Shown piece after piece: positions 43,399 to 52,066 of a stretch of 64,000 bases of DNA. Source of the DNA: Desulfatitalea sp. BRH_c12 (GTDB taxonomy: Bacteria; Desulfobacterota; Desulfobacteria; Desulfobacterales; Desulfosarcinaceae); the NCBI GenBank assembly GCA_000961655.1, contig LADR01000045.1, positions 1-64,000 of the forward strand. Reading direction: 5' to 3'. A program made the translations under genes and the position numbers. The notes below the pieces were generated by a model. The model was given only the letters and a program-made list of their open reading frames with translations, searched no databases and was not told where the DNA came from. The first letter of the stretch is position 1; each line of letters starts with the position of its first letter.

Positions 43399-45318
43399 AT
43401 GGCATCAAGCAACACGACCGTGAAAGGTTCCAAGCGGCTGCTGATTCGTGATGGCGTTCAGCAGCGCTACCCTGACGTTCTGACACCGGCGGCCCTCGAT
43501 GCCCTCGAGGCGTTGGCGGACTTTAACCGTGAGCGCCAGGACCTCATGCATGCGCGCATTGCGCGGCGTATCAGGCGCTTCAACGAGGGCCAGCGGATCG
43601 CCTTCCTCGATCCGGCCGCACAGATCGCAGACAGCGGGATCAGCGTGCAGCAGGCCCGCGCGGGCCAGTTTGATGGCTCCGAGATCCCGCATGACCTTCA
43701 ACGCCAATGGATCCAGGGCACCGGACCGGCCACCAAACCGCGTGCGACGGTGGCGGACGGGATCCGCAACGTGGCTTACGCGCTGCTTTCGGGCGCCGAT
43801 GGCTGGATGTTCGATGGCGAGGACGCCCTCGGCCAGGTAGACACCATGTCGCTCGATAACCAGCGCAATCTCATGCTCGCCCTGGCTTTCAAAGAGCCGT
43901 TTCCAAAGGTCGCCGAATCGGTGGCTGCGGAAATGAACGCCTGGTCGCAAACGTTTTTCGGCCGCCGAATTGTCGAGGATTGGAAGAAGCAGTTGGATTT
44001 CACCACGCGCATTTTCCGTCCCCGCGGCCTGCATTTGGACGACCGGCACGTTTGTGACGCCAATGGCAGCGGCTTTTCTGCCGCCATCGTCGACGCAGCG
44101 CTGTATGTGGTCGGCAACCATCACACCCTGCGCAGCCAGGGGCGTTCGATTGTACTGTACCTGCCCAAGATCCAGACCGCCGAGGAGGCCGCCCTGTGGA
44201 ACCGGATGCTGGCGGCGCTGGAACAGCACCTCGGCCTGCCGGTCGGCACTGTAAAGGTGTACGTGCTGATTGAGCAACTCGAAGCCTGTTACCAGCTGAT
44301 GGAGATACGGGCCGCCCTGGCCTGCCGATTCGTCGGTTTCAATACGGGCCGCTGGGACTACATCAACAGCGTTGCCGACGCCTTGGCCTGGGACCAGGCC
44401 TTTCACAATCCCAACATTGACGCCATCACGATGACCTACGGCTACATGCGGATCTATGAAGACCGGGTGCGCCGGGCGGTCAACACGCCTGACCGCAACG
44501 GCCATTTCGCGCTGTGGCAGGGCGGCATGGAGCCCAACATTCCGGTAGGGTCCGAAAAGGGTGTGGCCGAGGCCATGAAACGCGCCAAGGCCGGCGGTCA
44601 GCGTGAACAGCAGGCCGGGGCCAGCGGCAAATGGGTGGCGCACTGGAAGATGGTGCACATCGTCCGGCCGATCTGGGCGGAGGCCGGTGCCGCCAATCAA
44701 CTGGGGCGCAGTTTCCCGCCGCTGACCTACTCCGAAAAAGACGCGGCCGACCTGATGCTGCTCGAACCGGCGCCGCGCACGGTGCGCGGGGCCCGCGACC
44801 TGCTTTCGGTGGCGCTGCAATACGGCAATGCCTTCGGCCGTGGATTTCAGGCCGCAGCACTCAAGCCGGCCGATTTTTTCGGCAACGACGACGTGCTTTA
44901 CCTGATGGAAGACATGGCCACTGGCGAGATCCGCTTGAGCATCCTCTGGGAGTGGCTGCACAAGCAAGCCCGTTTCACTGAAGACGACCCGGACAGCGGC
45001 ACGCAGGCCGGGGAGCCGTTCACGCCCGCCTTTTTCAACAAGATCCTGGAAGAGGAGTACGACAAGCTGCGCCGGGCCGACAACCGGGATGTGCACGACG
45101 ACTCCAAGGACACCACCCTGCCGATTGCCCTGGAAATCGTCAAGCGCTATGTCACGCATCCGTACAAGGCCCCCTGGTACATCGACCTGCTCAACTGCAA
45201 CCTCAACAACCATGACCAGGCGACGGCGCGTCAACGCATTGAAGCGTACCTGGCCTCGTTCGAACGGGACGGCACACGTCTGACAGCCAACCCTGATTTC
45301 GAGGTTCCAGACGCCTGA
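43399..45318 (+). CDS. Malate synthase A-like protein (extended, variant active site)
   Basis: The 639-residue protein follows malate synthase through the TIM-barrel core: DGWMFDGEDALGQ, RPRGLHLDDRHV, YLPKIQTAEEAALWNRM, KVYVLIEQLEACYQL and GFNTGRWDYI. Malate synthase condenses glyoxylate with acetyl-CoA. Two features differ: the family's Lys/Arg-x-His-x-x-Gly-Leu-Asn signature reads ACRFVGFN, and the usual DGTWVAHP segment reads SGKWVAHW, losing the Asp. It is about 100 residues longer than MSA. GAGGAGGAAAA sets ATG 43399. It may use another 2-oxo-acid or have low activity. No isocitrate lyase is seen. Confidence 0.75.
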   Translation: MASSNTTVKGSKRLLIRDGVQQRYPDVLTPAALDALEALADFNRERQDLMHARIARRIRRFNEGQRIAFLDPAAQIADSGISVQQARAGQFDGSEIPHDLQRQWIQGTGPATKPRATVADGIRNVAYALLSGADGWMFDGEDALGQVDTMSLDNQRNLMLALAFKEPFPKVAESVAAEMNAWSQTFFGRRIVEDWKKQLDFTTRIFRPRGLHLDDRHVCDANGSGFSAAIVDAALYVVGNHHTLRSQGRSIVLYLPKIQTAEEAALWNRMLAALEQHLGLPVGTVKVYVLIEQLEACYQLMEIRAALACRFVGFNTGRWDYINSVADALAWDQAFHNPNIDAITMTYGYMRIYEDRVRRAVNTPDRNGHFALWQGGMEPNIPVGSEKGVAEAMKRAKAGGQREQQAGASGKWVAHWKMVHIVRPIWAEAGAANQLGRSFPPLTYSEKDAADLMLLEPAPRTVRGARDLLSVALQYGNAFGRGFQAAALKPADFFGNDDVLYLMEDMATGEIRLSILWEWLHKQARFTEDDPDSGTQAGEPFTPAFFNKILEEEYDKLRRADNRDVHDDSKDTTLPIALEIVKRYVTHPYKAPWYIDLLNCNLNNHDQATARQRIEAYLASFERDGTRLTANPDFEVPDA

Positions 45319-45384
45319 CAGACTGCCAATGGTTTTGCGGCGACGTAAAGAGGCAAGGCGGGGCGGGCGTTCAGCCTCCTGCCC

Positions 45385-46362
45385 TTACGTCTGCCTATAC
45401 TCCGGATTGAGCAGGTTGGGCGGTTTGCCGGTGGTCAGGGCCGCCACCAGGTTGTGGGCGGCCAGCATGGCCATGCCGTGCCGTGTGGCCGCCGAAGAAC
45501 TGGCGATGTGCGGCGTGAGGACAACGTTCGCCAACGCGACCAGGGCCGGGTTCAGGGCGGGTTCGTTTTCGAAGACGTCTAGCCCGGCACCGGCCAGCGG
45601 CCCGCCTGCCAAGGCTTTCACCAGGGCTGCGTCATCCACCACGCCCCCGCGCGCGGCATTGATGAGGATGGCCCCGGGTTTCATCATGGCCAATTCCGGG
45701 CGGCCGATAATGTGGTGCGTCTCGGGTGTGTAAGGCACATGCAGGCAGAGAATGTCGGCCTGCGCCAAAAGCGCCTCCTTGCTCACGAAGGTGGCGTTGC
45801 AGGCACGTTCCACCTCGGCAGATGCCTGCCGGGCATTGTGGTACAGGACCGTCATGTCGAATCCGGCAGCCCTGCGCGCCACCTTGCGGCCGATCCGTCC
45901 CATCCCCAGAATACCTAACGTGGCATGGTGCACATCGGTGCCCAGAAACTGCTTGAGGTACCAGCCTTGCCACTGTCCGGCGCGCAGATGCGCATCGGAT
46001 TCCACGACCCGCCGGGCCGTGGCCAGGATCAGCGCCCAGGTGAAATCGGCCGTGCTGTCATCCAGAACCCCGGGCGTGTTGGTCACCATGACCCCGGCCC
46101 TGGCGCAGGCCGCAAGGTCGATGTTGTTAAAGCCCACGGCGATATTGCAAACCGCTTTGAGGGTGGGGCAGACGGCCAGCAGGTCCGCATCCACGCGGTC
46201 GACCAGGGTCGTCATCACGCCGGACATGCCGGCCAGGTTCCGGACGAGCGTCTCACGGTCCATGGGCAGGTCGGCCTGGTTGGAAGCCACCTCGAAAAAG
46301 CCGGCCAGATACGCCAGCACATCGTCGAATACTTCACGGGTCACCAGTACTTTTGGTTTCAT
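45385..46362 (-). CDS. D-2-hydroxyacid dehydrogenase, glyoxylate/hydroxypyruvate reductase type
   Basis: The 325-residue protein should interconvert 2-oxo and D-2-hydroxy acids such as glyoxylate/glycolate or hydroxypyruvate/glycerate with NAD(P)H. It has the Rossmann motif GILGMGRIGRKVARRA near residue 150 and the three catalytic positions: Arg in INAARGGVVD, Glu in DVFENEP and His in LTPHIASS. It lies downstream of, and convergent to, the malate-synthase-like gene, and next to the TRAP transporter. ATG 46362 follows GGAAAAGACG. Confidence 0.88.
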   Translation of the reverse strand: MKPKVLVTREVFDDVLAYLAGFFEVASNQADLPMDRETLVRNLAGMSGVMTTLVDRVDADLLAVCPTLKAVCNIAVGFNNIDLAACARAGVMVTNTPGVLDDSTADFTWALILATARRVVESDAHLRAGQWQGWYLKQFLGTDVHHATLGILGMGRIGRKVARRAAGFDMTVLYHNARQASAEVERACNATFVSKEALLAQADILCLHVPYTPETHHIIGRPELAMMKPGAILINAARGGVVDDAALVKALAGGPLAGAGLDVFENEPALNPALVALANVVLTPHIASSSAATRHGMAMLAAHNLVAALTTGKPPNLLNPEYRQT

Positions 46363-46431
46363 CGTCTTTTCCAATCGGTGTAAAACCCCCTTATCGAAAG
46401 TGTGCCACCGGTACCCTGCGCGCCCATCACG

Positions 46432-46470
46432 TCGACAGAATACCTTTACTTCCCACTTTATACTTCAATC
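46432..46470 (+). repeat. CGACAGAATACC / CTTTATACTT element, copy 3
   Basis: TCGACAGAATACCTTTACTT is followed by CACTTTATACTTCAATCTGG, parallel to 5582-5640. Confidence 0.5.
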
Positions 46471-46523
46471 TGGTCGTCCACTTCGGTCAAGTGAGATACG
46501 GGTGTGGGTGACGTAGGAACCCC

Positions 46524-46755
46524 GGTGATCCGGGTGGGTGGTCCGCGCCACCATCCATTCGATTAAGTGAGGCTATAAGGTGCGCTCCGGACGGGCCGCA
46601 AACTCGCTGCGCTCAAACAGTGCGGCCCCATGTCCTGCGCACACCTTATGCCTCACTAAATCTCACGGCTGACGTGGCGCGGACCACCCACCCGGATCAC
46701 CTCCTCCGTGCCAATTCCGAGTACTCTTCGCCAATAGTCGCTGGCGCAAAATGGA
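46524..46755. repeat. Long REP doublet palindrome (REPIN-like)
   Basis: Left arm GGTGATCCGGGTGGGTGGTC (46524) and right arm GACCACCCACCCGGATCACC (ending 46701) are inverted. Between them ATTAAGTGAGGCTATAAGG and GCGGCC pair with the complement further right, so about 178 bases can fold as one hairpin. A further lead-in with CGTGCCAATTCCGAGTACTC extends to about 46755 and matches the copy at 33505. Confidence 0.8.
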
Positions 46756-46881
46756 TAGCCAAATACTTCAATATGGTTATGCAGTTCGTTCCAGTAAGCA
46801 CAAGTATGGGGTGTAATTTTAGACTCTTTAACAAAAATCATGCACAAAAAGCGTCCAACATGGGGAGGTGGGCATATCCAA

Positions 46882-46940
46882 TCGACAGAATGCCTCCCTT
46901 TACACTTTAAACTTTACACTTAACACTTAACTCTTAACTC
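46882..46940 (+). repeat. CGACAGAATGCC / CTTTACACTT element, copy 4
   Basis: TCGACAGAATGCCTCCCTTT is followed by ACACTTTAAACTTTACACTT and AACACTTAACTCTT, ending at the TRAP gene side. Confidence 0.55.
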
Positions 46941-46981
46941 TTCGCCAATAGGCACTGGCGCAAAATGCATAACCGGAAGCT

Positions 46982-48889
46982 TCAATTATACACCTGCGCC
47001 GGCAACCACAACCCGATCGCCGGGAACAGGTAGAGCAATGCCACCATGATCACCTGAATGGCCATGAAGGGAAGCATCCCGAGAAAGATCTGGTTGAGCG
47101 TGACATAACTGGGCGCCACCCCCTTGAGATAAAATGCGGCCATGGCCACCGGCGGCGAGAGAAAGGCGGTTTGCAGGTTGAGCGCCACCAGCAGTCCGAA
47201 GAACAGCGGATCGATGTTGAAGTGCGCCAGCAACGGCAGGAATATCGGCATGAAGATGACAATGATTTCGGTCCATTCCAAGGGCCATCCGAGCAAGAAG
47301 ATAATGACCTGGGCCAGGAGCATGAACTGCACGGGCGTCAGGTCCAGCGATATCACCCAGGTGTTGATGATCTCCTGGCCGCCGAGCAGGGCGAAAGCCG
47401 CGGCAAAAATGCTGGAGCCGACAAACAGCCAGCAGACCATGGCGCTTGTTTTGGCGGTGAGATACACGGATTCTTTGATCATGCGCACGTTGAGTTGGCG
47501 GTAGGCCGCCGCCAACACAAAACCGCCGAAAGAGCCCATGGCAGCCGCCTCGGTCGGCGTGGCCAGACCGAGAATAATGGTCCCCAACACCCCCAGGATC
47601 AACATCGCCAAGGGAAAGAAAGAGCCCAACAGCATTTTGAAAATTTCTAGGCGTACAAAAGTAAAAATAACATAGAAAATCGCCAAGCCTGCCGTGACGA
47701 TGCCCAGCGTGATCCAAAACCCGGCCGGCGCGGGTTTGCGTTGGCCCGACAAGGCCGATGTCTCTTCGTCCGGCGCTTGCAAAGGCTCCGCCAGGGTGTC
47801 CGGTGATGTCCCGGCCGGGGGCTCCATGGGCGCTTCGTCGCGGGGCGGTTCCTGCAACCCCCCGCCGTAGCGCTCTTCTTCCTGTTCTTGGTAAAACTCC
47901 GATCCCATAGGGACCAGTCCCTCGGGCACCGCTATGTCGGGTGCAGTAATGGACAGAAAAATCGCACCCATCATCAGGGCCGCCGCCAGGGCCGGCAACA
48001 GGGCGATAAACAGGTGGCTGACCAGGGTGCGCAGGGGAACGGCAGCGTTGCGCCGGCCCTTGAGCGCACCGATCAACCCGGCCAGCACGTTGGCGCTCCA
48101 CGCCTTGGTGATGATTTGTTGAAATTCAGGGATAGGCACGCGCCGGTCTTCTTCGGAAAGGGCAGGCGCCCCGCTCGGTTTGAGTTTCGCATAGACAATA
48201 ACGCTGCCGATGTACATTCCCGCCAGTATGAGACCCGGGAAAAATGCGCCGGCGTAAAGCTTGACGACCGACACCCCCGCGGTGGCGCCATAGAGGATCA
48301 ACAGCACCGAGGGCGGGATCAAAATGCCCAGGGTGCCGCCTGCGGTCACGGCGCCTGCCGCCAACCGGACATTGTAGCCGGCCTTGAGCATCGCCGGAAA
48401 GGCCAGCAGGCCCATCAGCGTCACGACCGCGCCGATGATGCCGGTGGCCGTGGCGAACACAGCGCAGGTCACGATGGTGGCCACGGCAAGCGACCCCGGA
48501 ATCCGTGACGTGGCCAGGTGCAGGCCCTTGAACAGTTTCTCGATCAGATTGGCCCGCTCGACCAGGTAGCCCATGAACACGAACAGGGGCACCGCGATCA
48601 GCACATCGTTGTTCATTACCGCGTAGGCGCGATGCACCATCAGATCAAGCGTCCGCACCACCGCCGTTGCCGGCTCCTGGCTTCGGTAGAAGAAGAAAGT
48701 GAACATCGTGCCCATTCCCATCAGCGTGAATGCCGTGGGAAATCCGAGCATGATGGTCACCACGATCATGGCCAGCATCAGCAAACCCAGATGGCCATTG
48801 GTCATCTGCGAGGGCGGCGGCATCATCCAAAAAACACCGATCACCACGAGGGCCATGATGGAGAGTCCGAACCAGACTTCCTTCTTCAC
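46982..48889 (-). CDS. TRAP transporter large permease (DctM), with central insertion
   Basis: The 635-residue protein has the DctM pattern at both ends: AVPLFVFMGYLVERANL, TVTLMGLLAFPAMLKAGYN, GILIPPSVLLILYG, LGLATPTEAAAMGSFG and PVQFMLLAQVIIFLLGWPLEWTEI. Between about 260 and 430 lie two extra hydrophobic segments and a Pro/Glu-rich soluble linker (EEERYGGGLQEPP...), which makes it about 200 residues longer than ordinary DctM. It overlaps the small permease stop by 4 bases. With DctQ and the binding protein it forms a complete Na+-coupled TRAP system. Confidence 0.9.
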   Translation of the reverse strand: MKKEVWFGLSIMALVVIGVFWMMPPPSQMTNGHLGLLMLAMIVVTIMLGFPTAFTLMGMGTMFTFFFYRSQEPATAVVRTLDLMVHRAYAVMNNDVLIAVPLFVFMGYLVERANLIEKLFKGLHLATSRIPGSLAVATIVTCAVFATATGIIGAVVTLMGLLAFPAMLKAGYNVRLAAGAVTAGGTLGILIPPSVLLILYGATAGVSVVKLYAGAFFPGLILAGMYIGSVIVYAKLKPSGAPALSEEDRRVPIPEFQQIITKAWSANVLAGLIGALKGRRNAAVPLRTLVSHLFIALLPALAAALMMGAIFLSITAPDIAVPEGLVPMGSEFYQEQEEERYGGGLQEPPRDEAPMEPPAGTSPDTLAEPLQAPDEETSALSGQRKPAPAGFWITLGIVTAGLAIFYVIFTFVRLEIFKMLLGSFFPLAMLILGVLGTIILGLATPTEAAAMGSFGGFVLAAAYRQLNVRMIKESVYLTAKTSAMVCWLFVGSSIFAAAFALLGGQEIINTWVISLDLTPVQFMLLAQVIIFLLGWPLEWTEIIVIFMPIFLPLLAHFNIDPLFFGLLVALNLQTAFLSPPVAMAAFYLKGVAPSYVTLNQIFLGMLPFMAIQVIMVALLYLFPAIGLWLPAQVYN

Positions 48890-49512
48890 TTGTCACGTCC
48901 TTTCCCAGCCGTCACGCTCGCGTCGGCTTCGGCGATATCCTCGTCACTGACGTGCACCATGGCCTTGAGTTGACTCACATCGACTTCCTTGACATCCTCC
49001 TGGCGCTGTGGCCACTGCCCCTGTTTCAGACAGAGGATACAGCGGATGATCTCGACAATACCCTGGGCCAAAATGATTGCGCCGGCCGCGGGAATGACAG
49101 CCTTGAACATGTAAATCGGCGGTCCACCGGAGCCGATGCTGGAGCGCTCGCGAATCGCCCAGGAATCGGCTGCGTAATCGTAGCCGGCCCAGCACAGAGC
49201 CACGACCCCGGGCAAAAAGAACACGATATACAATATCAGATCGAGGCCGGCTTGAAGCCGCGCCGGGAAAAAGCCATAGAGGACATCGCCGCGCACGTGG
49301 CCGTTCTTGGACAGCGTGTAGGCGCCTGCCATCATGAACAAGGTCCCATACATGATGAGCATGACATCGAAAACATAGGGATGGGGGGTGTTAAGCACGT
49401 AACGCGAAAACACTTCGTAGGTGATCAGAAAGGTGAGCGATACGATGAGCCAGGCGAAAATCTTGCCGACAAATGTGCTGATCCTGTCAACCGTAAACAG
49501 TACTTTTTGCAT
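48886..49512 (-). CDS. TRAP transporter small permease (DctQ)
   Basis: The 208-residue protein has four membrane helices, the typical FLITYEVFSRYVLNTPHPYVFDVM after the first, and AYTLSKNGHVRGDVLYGFFP, as in DctQ subunits. The C-terminal tail is longer and acidic. It overlaps dctM by 4 bases (ATGA-type). With DctM it forms the membrane part that takes substrate from the periplasmic binding protein encoded 78 bases upstream. Confidence 0.88.
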   Translation of the reverse strand: MQKVLFTVDRISTFVGKIFAWLIVSLTFLITYEVFSRYVLNTPHPYVFDVMLIMYGTLFMMAGAYTLSKNGHVRGDVLYGFFPARLQAGLDLILYIVFFLPGVVALCWAGYDYAADSWAIRERSSIGSGGPPIYMFKAVIPAAGAIILAQGIVEIIRCILCLKQGQWPQRQEDVKEVDVSQLKAMVHVSDEDIAEADASVTAGKGRDK

Positions 49513-49590
49513 ATCCGACCCTTCTCGAAATCAGCTTGGCCACCCGGAAACGATCTCCGGGCGGCCGATCGATGAAGCGCGTTGCGGAAA

Positions 49591-50769
49591 TCAACTTTTT
49601 TTGGCCGGCGCCTTTTTGCCGAAGTAGTGGTAATGGGCCAGGCGCCGGTTGACATTGGTGTCCTGATCCCAACTCACGGCACGGGCGGCAAAGGCTTTCT
49701 GCGATGCAACGATTTCCTTGAACAACGGATTCTGCGCCGACTTTTTCTCGACAACCTGGTCGTAAACATCCAGTTCCTTTTGCAGGAGCGCATCGGGGGT
49801 TTTGTAGAACTTGACGTTGTCCTTGGTTTGCATGTCGAGGTAGTCTTGGGAGTATCGGTCGATGGCCTTCCAGGACATATCCGCCGAGGCCGCTTCCACG
49901 GCATTTTCAATGATGGCTTTCATCTTGTCGGGCAACGCATTGAACCTGTCCTTGTTGAACAGGATTTCGAATGATTCGGCGTTCTGGTGGTAGCTTTGCA
50001 GCATACACACCTTGGACACGTCCGGAAAACCGAGAAGCCGGTCGGAAGAAGCATTGTTGAACTCGGCCCCGTCCAGCAGGCCGCGATCCAGCGCCGGCAC
50101 GATTTCACCGCCGGGCAGCGCGTTGACCGCCGCACCCAGCCCAGTGAAGACATCGATGGAAATACCGACTGTGCGGAATTTTACGCCCTTGAGATCTTCC
50201 GCTTTGGAGATCGGCTTTTTGAACCAGCCCAACGGTTGGGTCGGCATTGGCCCGTAGGCGAACGAGACGACGTTGGCGCCGATGGATTCGTAGAGTTTGG
50301 CAAGCAACTCCTTGCCGCCGCCGTATTTATGCCACGCCAGCAGCATATTGGCGTCCATGGCATAAGCCGGTCCCGACCCCCACAAGGCCAAGGCCTCCTG
50401 CTTGCCGTAGTGATAGACCATGACACCATGGCCCCCGTCGAGGGTTCCCTTGGACACCGCTTCCAGCAGACCGAAGGCTGGAACCACGGCCCCGGCCGGC
50501 AACACTTCGATCTTGAGGTCACCGCCCGTCATGTCGTTGACCTTTTTGGCAAAGTCCAGGGCGTACTCGTGGAAAATGTCCTTGGTCGGCCAGGTGCTCT
50601 GCCAGCGCATCGAAATCGGCCCTTGCGCCTTGACGATCATGGGGAACCCCATGGTCACGACCCCGGCCGCGGCCGCTGCTTTGAAAAATTTGCGCCTGCT
50701 GGCCATCTTTAGCGAACCGATTTTTCGCTTCCTGATGTCTGCCCAGATGTTTTTTTTATCCGTATCCAT
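49591..50769 (-). CDS. TRAP transporter solute-binding protein (DctP family, Tat signal)
   Basis: The 392-residue periplasmic protein has a twin-arginine-type signal at residues 22-48: MASRRKFFKAAAAAGV, hydrophobic stretch, VKAQG. The DctP fold follows: MRWQSTWPTKDIFHEYALDFAKKV, LKGVKFRTVGI with the carboxylate-binding Arg, GGEIVPALDRGLLDGAEFN. In the family that Arg (about residue 192) binds an organic acid. Neighbouring genes suggest a hydroxy- or keto-acid, or mannitol-like or haloaromatic substrates of this subclass. GGAGGCAGCTGAA precedes ATG 50769. Confidence 0.88.
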   Translation of the reverse strand: MDTDKKNIWADIRKRKIGSLKMASRRKFFKAAAAAGVVTMGFPMIVKAQGPISMRWQSTWPTKDIFHEYALDFAKKVNDMTGGDLKIEVLPAGAVVPAFGLLEAVSKGTLDGGHGVMVYHYGKQEALALWGSGPAYAMDANMLLAWHKYGGGKELLAKLYESIGANVVSFAYGPMPTQPLGWFKKPISKAEDLKGVKFRTVGISIDVFTGLGAAVNALPGGEIVPALDRGLLDGAEFNNASSDRLLGFPDVSKVCMLQSYHQNAESFEILFNKDRFNALPDKMKAIIENAVEAASADMSWKAIDRYSQDYLDMQTKDNVKFYKTPDALLQKELDVYDQVVEKKSAQNPLFKEIVASQKAFAARAVSWDQDTNVNRRLAHYHYFGKKAPAKKS

Positions 50770-51074
50770 TTCAGCTGCCTCCTTGGTTGTTATGCGGGAC
50801 TACACCGGTCCCGCCGGTTGGTGAATACTGCGCCGGATTGCTGAGAGCGTGCATGATCCCGGTGTTTTAGGGGCTTGCGAAGTCTGTTGGGAATCTCAGC
50901 GGGGGTGAATGGAATGGGATAGGCAAAAGGGATGAATGGTGTGAATAGTATTCACATTATACTATTAGGTAAAAAGATAAATGGGCATTATTGTGTTGTC
51001 AAGTAAGGGTTGCAGGTGTTGACAGCAGATGACCGCTGCAACGGTTGCGTCAACGGAAATGAAAGGAGAGAACC
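50770..51074. other. Divergent regulatory region of dctP and the hydroxyacid dehydrogenase
   Basis: About 305 bases with no gene, containing the palindrome at 50940 and AT-rich promoter-like sequence around TTATACTATT (50957-50966). Confidence 0.55.
50940..50956. promoter_or_regulatory. Perfect operator palindrome TGTGAATAGTATTCACA
   Basis: This 17-base perfect palindrome with a central G lies between the divergent TRAP operon and the 51075 gene, next to a TTATACT -10-like box. It is a strong candidate binding site for a dimeric regulator (GntR, IclR or Crp/Fnr type). A weaker half-match, GTGAATGGAAT, lies upstream at about 50905. Confidence 0.65.
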
Positions 51075-51965
51075 ATGAAAGTAGGTTTCATCGGTCTGGG
51101 GATCATGGGCACGCCAATGGCCGGCCACCTCTTGCAGGCAGGACACGCGCTTTACCTGCACAGCCGCAGCGGCGTGCCGCGCGAGTTGATCGCGGCAGGC
51201 GCAAAGGCCTGCGCCGCATCCCGGGAAGTGGCCCAAAACGCAGATGTGATCATCATCATGGTGCCGGACACGCCTGATGTGGAAACGGTTCTGTTTGGCG
51301 AAGCCGGAGTGGCCGAGGGCTTGTCCGCCGGTAAAATTGTCGTGGATATGAGTTCGATCTCACCCATGGCCACGAAAGATTTTGCCCGGCGCATTGCAGC
51401 CTTGGGATGTCAGTACCTGGATGCCCCGGTTTCAGGAGGCCAGGTGGGGGCCCAAAACGCTTCCCTGACCATCATGGTCGGCGGCGAGCAGGCGACGTTC
51501 GAGCAGGTAAAGCCCTTGTTTGCACTGATGGGCAAGAACATCACGTGGGTGGGAGGCACCGGCGACGGTCAGACGGCCAAAGTCGCCAACCAGATTATAG
51601 TGGCCTTGACCATCGAAGCCGTGGCCGAAGCCCTGTTGTTTGCCGCCAGGGCCGGCGCCGATCCGACCAGGGTGCGCGAGGCCCTGATGGGCGGGTTCGC
51701 CAATTCGCGCGTTCTGGAAGTCCATGGCGAGCGAATGGTCAAGCGCACGTTCGATCCCGGATTCCGAATCGAACTGCATCAGAAGGACTTGAATCTGGCA
51801 CTGACCAATGCCCGACAGCTGGGCCTGTCCCTGCCCAACACGGCCACCACCCAGGAGCTGTTCAACGCCTGTGCCGCGCATGGCGGCAAGGCCTGGGATC
51901 ATTCGGCCATGGTGCGGGCCTTGGAAATATTGGCCGATTTTCAGATCGGTCAAAAACCGGGATGA
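51075..51965 (+). CDS. 2-hydroxy-3-oxopropionate (tartronate semialdehyde) reductase-like dehydrogenase
   Basis: The 296-residue protein belongs to the beta-hydroxyacid dehydrogenase family. It has the NAD(P) loop GFIGLGIMGTPMAGHLL at the N-terminus, DAPVSGGQVGAQNASLTIMVGG near 118-139, and the catalytic Lys in GQTAKVANQI near residue 170. GarR-type and HibD-type enzymes share these motifs. The hydroxyacid context favours tartronate semialdehyde reductase, but 3-hydroxyisobutyrate dehydrogenase is possible. GAAAGGAGAGAACC precedes ATG 51075. It diverges from the TRAP operon over the 50940 palindrome. Confidence 0.85.
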   Translation: MKVGFIGLGIMGTPMAGHLLQAGHALYLHSRSGVPRELIAAGAKACAASREVAQNADVIIIMVPDTPDVETVLFGEAGVAEGLSAGKIVVDMSSISPMATKDFARRIAALGCQYLDAPVSGGQVGAQNASLTIMVGGEQATFEQVKPLFALMGKNITWVGGTGDGQTAKVANQIIVALTIEAVAEALLFAARAGADPTRVREALMGGFANSRVLEVHGERMVKRTFDPGFRIELHQKDLNLALTNARQLGLSLPNTATTQELFNACAAHGGKAWDHSAMVRALEILADFQIGQKPG

Positions 51966-52066
51966 GCCCATTCCGCTTCAATCGGCCGCCCACGCCGGTG
52001 CCCTGTCCCATACCGTGTCGGGCCGATCGCGGCGATATCAAACCACGTACCAGCGCCTGCAGGGCG

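Noticed and set aside
43405-45234. Long minus-strand open frame (609 codons) opposite the malate-synthase-like gene
   Set aside because: No recognisable motif, and fully antisense to a gene with clear family motifs.
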